From the NCBI RefSeq assembly GCF_001420715.1, contig NZ_LJJC01000004.1, positions 2,572,185 to 2,636,184 of the forward strand: DNA of 64,000 nucleotides. The letters are read 5' to 3'. The notes beneath the pieces are model-generated. The model made no database searches. It was not told the DNA's origin and was given only the letters and a program-made list of their open reading frames with translations. Below, piece after piece: positions 8,216-16,779 of this stretch. The DNA is from Heyndrickxia shackletonii (GTDB lineage Bacteria; Bacillota; Bacilli; Bacillales; Bacillaceae_C). The position numbers and the translations under genes are program-made. Numbering within the stretch: position 1 is the stretch's first letter; each line of letters begins with the position of its first letter.

Positions 8216-10045
8216 TTAAATTCCAGCCAATTGGAGGCGTTTTTTCTCTGTTACTTCCATTGCCTTAAGCATGTCCTCCGAAAGCCTTGTGTTTTCCTTC
8301 TCATCCAGCCATTTTACTAAAGCTTTTACTGTGCTTAAGAAGTCCTTCACTTGCGTCTTGCTTACGGATTCAAACATATCAAAGTAATCCTTTGTTAGGA
8401 TTCGTTCCCATTGTTTTTGGGTCAATTCATCCCAACTATTGAATGAATATGCCTCAAGAATCTCCCGTAAATCAGATAAACTATTTCTATATTTCCTTAC
8501 TGTATTTTCACTCTTGCCATCTGTTTTTTCTTTGAAAAAGTTTACGAATGACTTTGCATAAACATTATCAATGGTGTCAGGTGTAAAGCCTAGATCCTCG
8601 TAAAAAGGAATATCCTCATTTTTAACGATTGGCTCTTTATTTTGTTGAATAATCGGTACAATCGCGGATACACGATTTTCTCCACCCGTCACAAAAGAGG
8701 ATAGCGGCAGCCCTAATTCTTTTCGGACCGTATTAAAATCGGCTGTTTTTTCTACTTTTTCAAACTGAGCCTTTACTTGCAGATATAGCTTATATTCTAG
8801 TTGCTTTAACCATGTGTCAACTTCTTCCACTCTACCGTTTTGGACCATTTCACGTGGTGAAAGATCATCGAATTTTGGTAAGGATTTATCGATATCTAGT
8901 TGCAAGTTGTTTTGGGCATACAGGATAAAATATTTCGGTACATTTTCGCTGATTTGAATGGCCATGTTCTTGACTTCGGTTTGAGATGGAATGATGAGTG
9001 ATTGTTCCTTTTCATCCATCCATTCAACAGCCTTTTCTACTTTATTTACCTTTTGTTTAAATTGTTCCAGAATGTTTTTATCATAGCAATCAAATTGGAG
9101 CTGGTTTTTCCTTAATGAGATAATTCCTATACTTTCCGCTAACCGTGCTTTTCCTTCCATCTCATTATCCATGAATTCATTGTAGTTTTGAAGCCAGCTT
9201 AGTCTCTTGGCATTTTGCTCCCAGTAATCAGTAACAAATTCTGGTTCTCCTTGTAGGAAATTCGAAACGATTTCCTCATCCTGTACCTGATATTGAACGC
9301 TGTATACATGGATTTCTTTTCCCTCTCGATCAGCAATTCCATTTGGATCTTTTAGAAACTCTCCGATGATTTCCGGATAATAATGGAAGAGAATATCATC
9401 ACGGTTGGATTTCGTTTCTACCATTAACTTTTGGATGAAGTCATTAATATGGTTCATATTTTCGGGTCCTTGAAATATGCTAATACCGTTGAAATAATCC
9501 TTGTTATCAAAGCGATCAATTAAACTGATGGTACCAATCCATGGTGCAAAGTCAGGTACATTTTCATTGTTATCTAAAATCGTAAATTGTTCCTTTGTGT
9601 TTACCTCTTCAAATTGAATATCTGTTTCGCTCTTTCCAATAGCCTGTACTACTTTTGGAGTTAGTTTTGCCCATTTTTCAGCCAATGTTTTTTCATCGTT
9701 GGATAGATGGGTTCCATTTTCCTTCAGAAACCATTCAATTCCGCGAAGTCCGTTTTCATAGGAATGGAAAAAGTTGAGCCAGTATTGAAAGAAGTCCAAT
9801 TCATTTTTATCTGGGATTTTCGATTGTGATCTTCTTCGGAACTCGCTATGTAAACGATACAATTGGTTTCTTGGAATTTTCTTATCTACAAAACTAGTTA
9901 ATTTCAACATCAGTTCATGTCTTTCCCGAAGAAAACGCTCTTCTTTCACTTCACTGATTTGAACAATACTTTCCTTTAATAAACAGCATTTCTTATATTT
10001 CTTTCCACTTCCACAAGGACATGGATCATTACGATTTATTTTCAT
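8216..10045 (-). CDS. SEC-C zinc-binding protein with recombinase core-binding-like C-terminus
   Basis: A 609-aa protein. The N-terminus has a SEC-C motif, DPCPCGSGKKYKKCC (residues 7-21), the zinc-binding module known from the SecA tail. The long middle (about 30-480) is rich in charged helices and not recognised. Residues about 500-590 (SENTVRKYRNSLSDLREILE, WERILTKDYFD, VKDFLSTVKALVKWL) resemble the SAM-like core-binding domain at the N-terminus of tyrosine recombinases, but no catalytic recombinase domain follows. ATG start after GAAGGTGAAAG. Function unknown. A role as a zinc-dependent adaptor is a guess from the SEC-C motif only. It has its own terminator. Confidence 0.75.
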   Translation of the reverse strand: MKINRNDPCPCGSGKKYKKCCLLKESIVQISEVKEERFLRERHELMLKLTSFVDKKIPRNQLYRLHSEFRRRSQSKIPDKNELDFFQYWLNFFHSYENGLRGIEWFLKENGTHLSNDEKTLAEKWAKLTPKVVQAIGKSETDIQFEEVNTKEQFTILDNNENVPDFAPWIGTISLIDRFDNKDYFNGISIFQGPENMNHINDFIQKLMVETKSNRDDILFHYYPEIIGEFLKDPNGIADREGKEIHVYSVQYQVQDEEIVSNFLQGEPEFVTDYWEQNAKRLSWLQNYNEFMDNEMEGKARLAESIGIISLRKNQLQFDCYDKNILEQFKQKVNKVEKAVEWMDEKEQSLIIPSQTEVKNMAIQISENVPKYFILYAQNNLQLDIDKSLPKFDDLSPREMVQNGRVEEVDTWLKQLEYKLYLQVKAQFEKVEKTADFNTVRKELGLPLSSFVTGGENRVSAIVPIIQQNKEPIVKNEDIPFYEDLGFTPDTIDNVYAKSFVNFFKEKTDGKSENTVRKYRNSLSDLREILEAYSFNSWDELTQKQWERILTKDYFDMFESVSKTQVKDFLSTVKALVKWLDEKENTRLSEDMLKAMEVTEKKRLQLAGI

Positions 10046-10051
10046 TCTTTC

Positions 10052-10359
10052 ACCTTCATTTTTTTATTATGCTAGATTCTAGATAGTTGTCATAAGGTTG
10101 GTTTTACGAATGGCCAGGTATGTATATGGCGAGCTTTAGAGACCACTAATCTCCATTATAACATTTTCAACCATTCAGCTGAAGATGGTAGTGTGGTGGT
10201 TAAATATTCCTAGTATTACGATTAAAAAGATAGAAGCTGAAAGCAACTCTCTTTACCACCTAAATTCTATGTAAAAACAGAATCAACTACAAATGACAAA
10301 ATACTAAGCAATGTATCGTGCACTAACGGCTTTCTAATGCCATTTTACTTTTATTTACC
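10052..10359. other. Intergenic, nothing recognised
   Basis: About 300 bases between the SEC-C gene and yehS. No open frame with a ribosome binding site and no clear hairpin were found. Confidence 0.4.
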
Positions 10360-10851
10360 TTATCCTCTATATTTGATTGCTAGTCCCTTCAAGAAATTCC
10401 GGGCGTATTTATCTAGACACTCTTTATAGTTCTTATGCCCTTCTTTTCGTAAAAACGCGCCAAGTTCTCCTTTTGATACAAAAATCCCCGCCATCTCGAA
10501 TATTTCCAGCATATCCTCTGTCGTTAACGAAAGGGCTATTTTTACTTTCTTCAGCATGAGGTTATTAAGATTTGCTTTATTCTGTATGGATGGTTCTGGT
10601 TTATCAGGATTTCCTGGTTTAGGATCTTGTTTTCCTCTTTTGTATATAATTAATCCATTTAAAAACGAATCAAACATTTTATTATTACATTTCAATTGAG
10701 TGTCCATCTCATCTTCATCTGGTTTAGTAAGGATATTTACTACATCAGGTATTGATACTTCCACTCCGCCGAGTCTAAATATTTCAGCTATTTCTCTGTT
10801 TTTTAACTCCAGTGCATATCTCAAGCGAATTAATATATCGTTATTCTCCAT
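10360..10851 (-). CDS. yehS: DUF1456 family protein, YehS-like
   Basis: A 163-aa protein built of two copies of the DUF1456 unit. The first starts at NNDILIRLRYALELKNREIA (residues 3-22) and the second at LNNLMLKKVKIALSLTTEDM (about 95-114); both continue with the pattern EIF.hGG/AG..VS. The length matches E. coli and Bacillus YehS. The molecular function is unknown. ATG start with a GGGGG tract upstream. No operon partner. Confidence 0.85.
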   Translation of the reverse strand: MENNDILIRLRYALELKNREIAEIFRLGGVEVSIPDVVNILTKPDEDEMDTQLKCNNKMFDSFLNGLIIYKRGKQDPKPGNPDKPEPSIQNKANLNNLMLKKVKIALSLTTEDMLEIFEMAGIFVSKGELGAFLRKEGHKNYKECLDKYARNFLKGLAIKYRG

Positions 10852-11178
10852 TCATAAACCCCCGATTTTATATGTAATCCCTGTCACAATACAACAGACA
10901 CTATTTTATTACTAATACTTCCTTTCTCGCAACTAATTCTATGTTTTGTTCATTTAATAAACGGAGTTGATTCTAAAAAATGCATGAACAAGGTTTCACT
11001 AATTATACTTTGTTCTTTTTTTTCTAAAACATTCCTTATGATTCCTTTAGCCTTATCAAATTCTTATTCTCCCGCCAATTGTTCCATCTCTTCTAATTTG
11101 TATGGCTCTCGTCATCACATTGTTAGCAATATATCGAACCTTGCTTCACTACCCAACTCAGAGCTACCATAAAAAAAT

Positions 11179-11319
11179 TTGGGAGTGAGTACAAATACGT
11201 TATCAAATTGGAGTACTGGTAAAAAGTATCCTTCTGTAGATAAAGCATTTGAATTTGCAAATTTAATAGCAGTAAAAGTTGATGAACAATATGAATGGGT
11301 AGAAGATGAAAAAATATGA
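11179..11319 (+). pseudogene. C-terminal fragment of an XRE-family regulator
   Basis: A 46-codon frame reads LGVSTNTLSNWSTGKKYPSV and then DKAFEFANLIAVKVDEQYEW. This is the recognition helix and last helices of a helix-turn-helix XRE repressor. An in-frame stop (11170) lies directly before it and nothing recognisable is left upstream, so the N-terminal half is lost. It ends 65 bases before the coiled-coil membrane protein. Confidence 0.55.
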
Positions 11320-11383
11320 TACTTTTTAACTAGTAATAATGTAATATATAAATGATAAATAAAAATAAGGGGGAAGAATAAAA

Positions 11384-12097
11384 ATGGGGACTTTTTTTGC
11401 ATTGGTAGGCTTTTTATTAATAATAGGGGCAATTGTATATCTGATTGTGTCACTCATTAAAAAGAATTTTAAGAAAAATCTTCTAATGTACATAGGAGGA
11501 GCAGGAATAATATTGTTTATTCTTGGTATCTGTATACCATCAGGTTCAGCACAAACCGTATCCATTGATGGAAAGAAACTTGACTATGATAAATTAGTTG
11601 CTGAAATTAAATCTAAAAAAGAAGAGCTTAACAATGTTAAAAAACAACTTGATGATCTTAATAATCAATATACTGAAAAAGAAGATCAAATAAATGCCGC
11701 CATGGATGTTGTTAATAATAAAAAGAAATCTGAAGACGAATTAAAAAAACTTCAATCAGATATAGATTCCAAGAAAGAAGAAGTTAAGTCCTGGGATTCT
11801 AAATTAAATAGTAAGAAAAAGGAATTAGCAAGTGTTGCTGGACAGATTCAGAAACGTAAAGGGGCGCCAAAAGTTCTACCTGCAGGCTACTTTTCTGTAG
11901 GAAAAGATATTCCAGCCGGAAGATATAAGGTTGTTCCTAATGGTGGAATGGGTAACTTCTTTGTAAATGAAGGCGCTAAAGTAAATATCATTTTAGGTTA
12001 CGACGCTTCATTATCTGTTAAAGAATATGTGTTTGATGCTGATGAAGGAGACGAAATCCAACTAACAACTTCAGCAAAATTCATACCTGTAAAATAA
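11384..12097 (+). CDS. Membrane-anchored coiled-coil protein of unknown function
   Basis: A 237-aa protein. Two hydrophobic segments lie at about residues 3-24 (FFALVGFLLIIGAIVYLIVS) and 34-51 (LMYIGGAGIILFILGIC). A charged coiled coil spans about 70-160 (repeated KKEEL, KKQLDDL, KKKSEDELKKLQ). A compact C-terminal domain, about 163-237, contains LPAGYFSVGKDIPAGRYKVV and is glycine-rich and beta-predicted. The latter looks like the small beta domain found at the end of several Firmicute surface or membrane proteins, but I cannot name the family. ATG after AAGGGGGAAG. A clear terminator follows at 12195. The likely topology is an anchor plus a long stalk presenting the C-terminal domain. Confidence 0.75.
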   Translation: MGTFFALVGFLLIIGAIVYLIVSLIKKNFKKNLLMYIGGAGIILFILGICIPSGSAQTVSIDGKKLDYDKLVAEIKSKKEELNNVKKQLDDLNNQYTEKEDQINAAMDVVNNKKKSEDELKKLQSDIDSKKEEVKSWDSKLNSKKKELASVAGQIQKRKGAPKVLPAGYFSVGKDIPAGRYKVVPNGGMGNFFVNEGAKVNIILGYDASLSVKEYVFDADEGDEIQLTTSAKFIPVK

Positions 12098-12194
12098 ATA
12101 ATAAACGGTCCATAATGTTTTATTAAAAAATTATAGTTCCATGAAATTAGATGGTTGGAGTTAATATCAAAACATTTTTATTGTAAAAGAAAGA

Positions 12195-12239
12195 GGATAG
12201 ATGAACGGGAATAATACCTGTACTCATCTATCCATTTTT
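12195..12239 (+). terminator. Rho-independent terminator (hairpin repeated at 17490)
   Basis: Stem GGATAGATGA / TCATCTATCC with inner pairing ACGGG / CCTGT, followed by ATTTTTT. Nearly the same hairpin recurs after the SleB-like gene at 17490-17536. Confidence 0.8.
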
Positions 12240-12592
12240 TACAATAAATGAGGTCATTTACTTTAAGTAAAATTCTTCACAAATTTCTTTGAAATAGATG
12301 TGGATGGTGTTTCCTTTTCTCTCAACTGTATTTGTTAAACAACATATTTTTAAATTATATTTTTATCCAAAAAATCTACTATATGTTTATAAACAAATAT
12401 CTCATTGTCTTTCTTAGAAAATCCATGTCCTTCATCATCTAAAACTAAATATTCAACATTTCTTTTCCTTTCTCTTAAAGCATTAACAATCAAGTCAGAT
12501 TGTGCTTTCACTACACGAGTATCTGATGCTAGACTAAATAGTAGACACAGATTGTTATAATAAAAATATCAACTATAACGAGGTGTGTCAGG

Positions 12593-12886
12593 ATGGCAAG
12601 AGGTAACGGCAATCGATACGAAGATGCATTTAAAATTGAAACAGTTAAGTATATCAATGAAAACCATAAGTCTGTAGCTCAAGTTGCTAGAGAAGTGGGG
12701 GTCAATGAAAATACTTTATATAGCTGGTTGAAGAAATACGGCCAACAACCAGAGATTAAAGCTGTAAAATCTTTTTCCTCAGAATCAGCTGAATTAAGGG
12801 CCCTTCAGAAAGAAATTCGTGATCTACAGGAGGAGAATGAAATTTTAAAAAAGGCGATGCACTACTTCGCAAAAAGCCCTCGGTAA
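12593..12886 (+). CDS. IS3-family transposase OrfA
   Basis: A 97-aa DNA-binding subunit. The N-terminal helix-turn-helix is visible (FKIETVKYINENHKSVAQVA, then REVGVNENTLYSWLKKYG) and is followed by a leucine-zipper-like coiled coil (ELRALQKEIRDLQEENEILK). ATG after CGAGGTGTGTC. Its 3' end overlaps the orfB reading frame, and the slippery heptamer at 12847 allows the fused OrfAB transposase to be made. Intact. Confidence 0.92.
   Translation: MARGNGNRYEDAFKIETVKYINENHKSVAQVAREVGVNENTLYSWLKKYGQQPEIKAVKSFSSESAELRALQKEIRDLQEENEILKKAMHYFAKSPR
12847..12853 (+). promoter_or_regulatory. Programmed -1 frameshift site of the IS
   Basis: The heptamer A AAA AAG in the orfA frame. A -1 slip here reads on as GDALLRKKPSVKYEFIHENR into orfB without meeting a stop, which is the expected OrfAB junction of IS3-family elements. 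Confidence 0.75.
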
Positions 12887-12924
12887 AATATGAATTCATT
12901 CATGAAAATCGCTCCCAATTCCGA

Positions 12925-13752
12925 GTGGAGAAGATGTGCAGCGTTCTGGGAGTTTCTAAAAGTGGTTACTTCAAATGGTTAAAACAACCGATAAGTAACA
13001 GGAAGAAACAACACGAGAAATTATCACAAAAGATTTTACAGACCCACCTAGAATTCAAGCAACGTTACGGCAGTGTTAAAATTGCTAAAACGCTCAATAG
13101 TCGTGGCGTAAAAGTAAGTGTGCGTACGGTCTCACGTATTATGACAAAGAACCAATGGAAGTCTTGTATAGTCAAAAAATACAAGGCTACGACCAATTCG
13201 AAACATGCACATCCAGTAAGTGAAAATGTCTTAAATCGACAATTTAAACCTTGTAAACCAAACCAAGTGTGGGTAACGGATATAACTTATATCCCGACCA
13301 ATGAGGGCTGGTTGTATTTAGCAAGTGTAATGGATTTATATTCTCGTAAAATAATAGGTTGGGCAATGGGCAAAACCATGACAAAGGAATTGGTTATCTC
13401 TGCATTAAAGATGGCTTACAAGCGTCAAAAACCCGGAAAAGGTGTTATTCATCATTCAGACAGAGGTGTTCAATATGCTTCTTCTGAATATCAAAAGCTA
13501 TTAAAAAAATACCATATGGTTGGTAGCATGAGCCGAAAAGGAAACTGTTATGACAACGCTTGTATCGAGTCCTTTCACGGTATTCTTAAACGTGAGCTAG
13601 TGTATCAAATAAAATATAAAACTAGAGAAGAAGCGAAGAAATCATTGTTCGAATACATCGAGTTCTTTTACAATTCAAAGCGGATCCATTCAACGTTGGG
13701 ATACTATACGCCGAATGAATTTGAGCGAATGTATAGAAAATCTGCAGCTTGA
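12925..13752 (+). CDS. IS3-family transposase OrfB (DDE integrase domain)
   Basis: A 275-aa integrase-type catalytic subunit. It has an HTH_21-like N-terminus (SVLGVSKSGYFKWLKQPISN) and then the DDE core: WVTDITYIPT (first D), VIHHSDRGVQYAS (second D) and NCYDNACIESFHGILKREL (E). In the -1 frame it is open upstream back to the slippery site, so the main product is probably OrfAB. No lesion is seen, so the element may still be active. Confidence 0.92.
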   Translation: MEKMCSVLGVSKSGYFKWLKQPISNRKKQHEKLSQKILQTHLEFKQRYGSVKIAKTLNSRGVKVSVRTVSRIMTKNQWKSCIVKKYKATTNSKHAHPVSENVLNRQFKPCKPNQVWVTDITYIPTNEGWLYLASVMDLYSRKIIGWAMGKTMTKELVISALKMAYKRQKPGKGVIHHSDRGVQYASSEYQKLLKKYHMVGSMSRKGNCYDNACIESFHGILKRELVYQIKYKTREEAKKSLFEYIEFFYNSKRIHSTLGYYTPNEFERMYRKSAA

Positions 13753-13757
13753 TTTTA

Positions 13758-13807
13758 CCTTCATAAAAAAGTTTAAATCGCACTTTATTTAAACTTTTTT
13801 ATGAAGG
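13758..13807 (+). terminator. 21-bp perfect palindrome at the 3' end of the IS transposase
   Basis: Arms CCTTCATAAAAAAGTTTAAAT (13758-13778) and its exact complement (13787-13807) enclose an 8-base loop. It starts 6 bases after orfB and could stop both transposase transcription and read-in from outside. Confidence 0.7.
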
Positions 13808-14302
13808 CAACCAAGCGAAAGCGCGGTAGAAAAATCTGTGTCTATTTTCTTGACGTAGTATCAATCATTTTTACCTTGTATAACTAACATAGGTTTAGTC
13901 ATATTATCCACATAAGTAATCGGTGAATCTTGAATCAAACGTTCTTTATTTTCAACAGGGTCACCCAGTCTCTGTTTCATAAGTGGTTTCCAAGAAGAAT
14001 GGACTGATTGTAAAAAAGAGATTAAGTCGGACTCTCCATATAAATCCACAACTGCTTTAAAGTAATCACCATGTCTCCCGTGCAGTAGTAATGAAAGGTA
14101 CCCTCCAAAACTACCTCCCATTAGGAATAACTTTTTGGGGTCTGCTTTTCCTACTTTTAACAACCATTCTATGCCTTCTACATCGCTGCATATAAGCCGA
14201 ACAATGTGTACTATTCTCATTTATGCAATCCACTCATTTCCTTTTTACTACCATATTAGACAAAAATGTTTATTATCCTTACCAAACTAGTGATTTTTTA
14301 CA

Positions 14303-14332
14303 TAAAAAATGCCCCTCTCCATCGAGAAAGGC
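14303..14332 (-). terminator. Rho-independent terminator of the DUF1906-LysM gene
   Basis: Minus strand: GCCTTTCTC, loop GATG, GAGAGGGGC with one G-T pair, then ATTTTTTATG. It lies 40 bases beyond the stop at 14373. Confidence 0.65.
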
Positions 14333-14372
14333 TTCAAATGTGAAGTGTTAATCAATTAACAATCAAAATAAA

Positions 14373-15329
14373 CTACTTAACCCGCAGCTTTTGGCCAATT
14401 TTAATTAAGTAGTCATTATTTAGGTTATTCCACTTTTTGATGTCTGTTTGTGTCGAACCGTATTTAATTGCAAGTTCCGATACTGTATCTCCTTTTACCA
14501 CTGTATGATACACCGGTTTGGAAGTGGTACTTGCCGCCCCTTTATTATCAGCAGGATTGATCCAGCTGCCCGGCGCACCAGCTTTTGTCGTGACATTGAT
14601 CATGCCATCTGATTCGTTAAATATAAAATAAGTTCCTTCTTTAACAGTACCCTTTGCATTTTTCTTGGCTTTTGCATCTGCGGCGTTAACATATCCGTTT
14701 ATTAATTTATTTACCGTATATTTTTTAACTACAGGCTTTGTAGCTGGTGCTACTTCCAAGTTCCATGCTCCTGGTTCCTTTTTGATGTCATCAAAATCGA
14801 TACCTATGCCAGAAACTCGTGCGTCATTTTTGTTCTGGTACATATGAATAAAATCTGCAACCTTTCCACTAGACCAGGCGTTTGTTTGCCAATAATATTT
14901 TACAAGCCCTTTGACGGCGACCATAACCGAATAAGAACCGTAAATACCGACCTCATAATCCACAAGTGTACGGTTTAATCCAGCGATATACTGCTTAATG
15001 GCTGCCATATCATTAGTTTGTGCATCATAATCGACAGTAAAATAAATCGCAGTGCCCTTTGGTTGCCCTAGCAACTTTGCATACCCTTCTGCTTCTTTTG
15101 CATCTGCAATACCTTGATCTAAGGTAAAATAAGATGCTTTGATTGAATTTTTCTCAAAGATACTGATTAGCTTTAATCCTGCATCCTGGATAGCTTTTAC
15201 TTCTTCCTTCGTCAATCCCTTCCAGTCAGATGTAGGTAAATACCTAGCAGCATAATCAAAACCAGCTGCTTTTAAAGATTTCGCGGATGTGGCAGTTAAC
15301 TTTGTAGCACAATCCAATCCTTTTGCCAT
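14373..15329 (-). CDS. DUF1906 glycoside hydrolase-like protein with LysM domain
   Basis: A 318-aa protein. Residues 1-185 form a DUF1906 (Rv2525c-like, TIM-barrel glycoside hydrolase-like) domain: MAKGLDCATKLT, FDYAARYLPTS, TAIYFTVDYDAQ, GIYGSYSVM, YWQTNAWSSGK, GIDFDDI. An SH3-like segment with YVNAADAKAKKNAKGTVKEG (about 214-233) follows. A LysM peptidoglycan-binding domain, YHTVVKGDTVSELAIKYGST (about 275-294) through IGQKLRVK, closes the protein. There is no signal peptide, as in phage endolysins and some spore or cell wall lytic proteins. ATG after AAAGGAGGG. Probable substrate: cell wall. Whether it cleaves glycan is unproven for the family. Confidence 0.85.
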   Translation of the reverse strand: MAKGLDCATKLTATSAKSLKAAGFDYAARYLPTSDWKGLTKEEVKAIQDAGLKLISIFEKNSIKASYFTLDQGIADAKEAEGYAKLLGQPKGTAIYFTVDYDAQTNDMAAIKQYIAGLNRTLVDYEVGIYGSYSVMVAVKGLVKYYWQTNAWSSGKVADFIHMYQNKNDARVSGIGIDFDDIKKEPGAWNLEVAPATKPVVKKYTVNKLINGYVNAADAKAKKNAKGTVKEGTYFIFNESDGMINVTTKAGAPGSWINPADNKGAASTTSKPVYHTVVKGDTVSELAIKYGSTQTDIKKWNNLNNDYLIKIGQKLRVK

Positions 15330-15688
15330 TATGGAATCCCTCCTTTATTTTTATAGAATGAAAATAATTGACAATTGGTACAGGCATTTTGGTAAAAAAT
15401 GCAACCGTTATTTACTGTCACCTTGCAATAGCTGATCCGGAACCGTCAATCCTAACTTTTCAACATTTCCATTATTGATAAAAGCTCATTGGCAAGATAA
15501 AAAAGATGGCAGCATATCGGAACATGTGATTATTTCCGAATCCACCATCTATAAAGTGAGCGATAACAAATATCATAATTTTATTAGGATAAAACCAATT
15601 TTGCTTAATAATTTTCCTTCCGTGAAATTTGCCATATTCATAACAAACTTCGAACGGAGCAAACTGTGATTAGAAATATAATAAACTA

Positions 15689-16024
15689 TTATTCCATTTG
15701 TTCTATACTGTTTTGCACTATTGCCACCATATCATCTTCGGCACCAAGACTAAAGTTAAAAAAAATACCTTGTCCTCCGCCAGCGCCAATTGCTGAAATA
15801 AAAATATTATTATTATGACCAACTACAGTAAGACTCAAACTTGCTCTATTTCCATTTCTCATGAAGTATTTATCATAAACTCGAACAGCTATTTTAGTAT
15901 CTCCAATAGTGTAATTGCTTTCATCCACTAATTTCATACTTATTCCACTATTACCAATATCGTTTTGCAAATGACTAACCACTTCCTCAAATTGACCAGT
16001 AATTGTCTTTTCATATTTTGCCAT
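15689..16024 (-). CDS. DUF6054 family protein
   Basis: A 111-aa soluble protein, MAKYEKTITGQFEEVVSHLQ at the start, with a beta-rich middle (IAVRVYDKYFMRNGNRASLS, LTVVGHNNNIFISAIGAGGG) and a final amphipathic helix. It resembles the DUF6054 family of Firmicutes, a small alpha/beta fold of unknown function. ATG with AGGAGGAAGT upstream. A distant relative appears at 23543-23893. No partner gene nearby. Confidence 0.65.
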   Translation of the reverse strand: MAKYEKTITGQFEEVVSHLQNDIGNSGISMKLVDESNYTIGDTKIAVRVYDKYFMRNGNRASLSLTVVGHNNNIFISAIGAGGGQGIFFNFSLGAEDDMVAIVQNSIEQME

Positions 16025-16152
16025 GATTACTTCCTCCTATCCCATAATAAAATTTACCTATATATACGATTGTTCATTTTCTTTGGTTTCTTTTATGGAT
16101 TTATTTTATTGAATATTAACTAACCGAATTCTTATCCTTAATTGAGCAACCA

Positions 16153-16490
16153 ATGAAATTTAAAATAAGCGTAGATTTTCCGGTTAGACTGCAGAAAAGA
16201 GCTCGGTTCGAGGTATATAAGCGGAGGTTTTCCGATTATGCAAGTCAAAATGACCGTATTTTCACGTTTTTTTAGTCAATAGTCGGAATCTTTCCGTCTA
16301 TCTAAACTATTTTCAGTGCTATTTTCTCATTAAGAGAAATTTCTCCGATTATTTATCAAACTCACTTAGTGTCTAATGAACTATTTAGGATGCTTTATTT
16401 TACATCTCTATGCCTTTTTGACTATGCAATATACTGTGAATTGTGTTGTGAAATTTAATTCATTTGCTATGTGATTAGGTTTGTGAATGA
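16153..16490. repeat. Dispersed intergenic repeat, copy 1 (MITE-like)
   Basis: It shares long blocks with 41209-41495: GAAATTTAAAATAAGCG, GTCAATAGTCGGAATC, AAACTATTTTCAGTGCTATT, TCATTAAGAGAAATTTCTCC, then AATATACTGTGA and GTGATTAGGTTTGTGA. The core of each copy begins AATAAGCGGAG-like and ends CTCCG..TTATT, that is, as inverted ends. This copy carries about 50 extra bases near its left end. No coding potential. Confidence 0.75.
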
Positions 16491-16779
16491 ACGCGTTAGT
16501 ATCATGGAGAGTTTTTCATTTTACTTTCCCCCTCTTTATCGTTCCAATTAGCCAAATTACATTTTTCATTTTTTTGTTTTTACTCCAAAACGACACCAAT
16601 GTTTTCCTTCACTTTGTAAATTATGGATGCAATATAACAAATACGTAGTAAAAAAGTCACGTTTGTACCAATTCTGTATTGTTGTCATTAAATTATAAAG
16701 AAATGTAAACTTGCCGTTCTGTAAAAGTGTTACAAGCCTGTGATAATGTGAGAGAAGATCACAACAGGAGGTAGCATCC

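Larger units (their letters stand above)
12524..13863 (+). mobile_element. IS3-family insertion sequence, 1340 bp
   Basis: Ends are imperfect inverted repeats: left TGATGCTAGACTAAATA then GTAGACACAGATT; right (complement) TGATACTACGTCAAGAAAA then TAGACACAGATT. Both termini are TG...CA. The element is flanked by ATC on both sides (12521-12523 and 13864-13866), a 3-bp target duplication. It carries orfA and orfB with a frameshift site, and a large palindrome near its right end. It lies inside an S9 peptidase gene. Confidence 0.9.
12350..14220 (-). pseudogene. S9 family peptidase (prolyl oligopeptidase type), interrupted by IS3-family element
   Basis: Two fragments join across the insertion element. 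The upstream piece (14220 down to 13864) holds the nucleophile motif FLMGGSFGGYLSLLLHG and ends PMLVIQGKND. The downstream piece (12523 down to 12350) continues TRVVKAQSDLIVNALRERKR and LDDEGHGFSKKDNE with the catalytic histidine in EGHGF. Joining them at the 3-bp duplication gives the standard family sequence IQGKNDTRV. The front of the gene (the beta-propeller and start of the catalytic domain) is also gone: the frame upstream of DVEGIEWLLKVGK is degraded. The gene is dead twice over. Confidence 0.88.

Noticed and set aside
6401-10045. Calling the vWA/macro/SEC-C genes a known defence system
   Set aside because: No nuclease, helicase, toxin or reverse transcriptase domain is seen; kept only as a hypothesis.
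10984-11172. 62-codon plus-strand frame (MNKVSLIILCSFFSKTF)
   Set aside because: No ribosome binding site and low-complexity composition; likely chance.
15475-15669. 64-codon plus-strand frame (MIKAHWQDKKDGSISEHVII)
   Set aside because: No ribosome binding site and no recognisable family.
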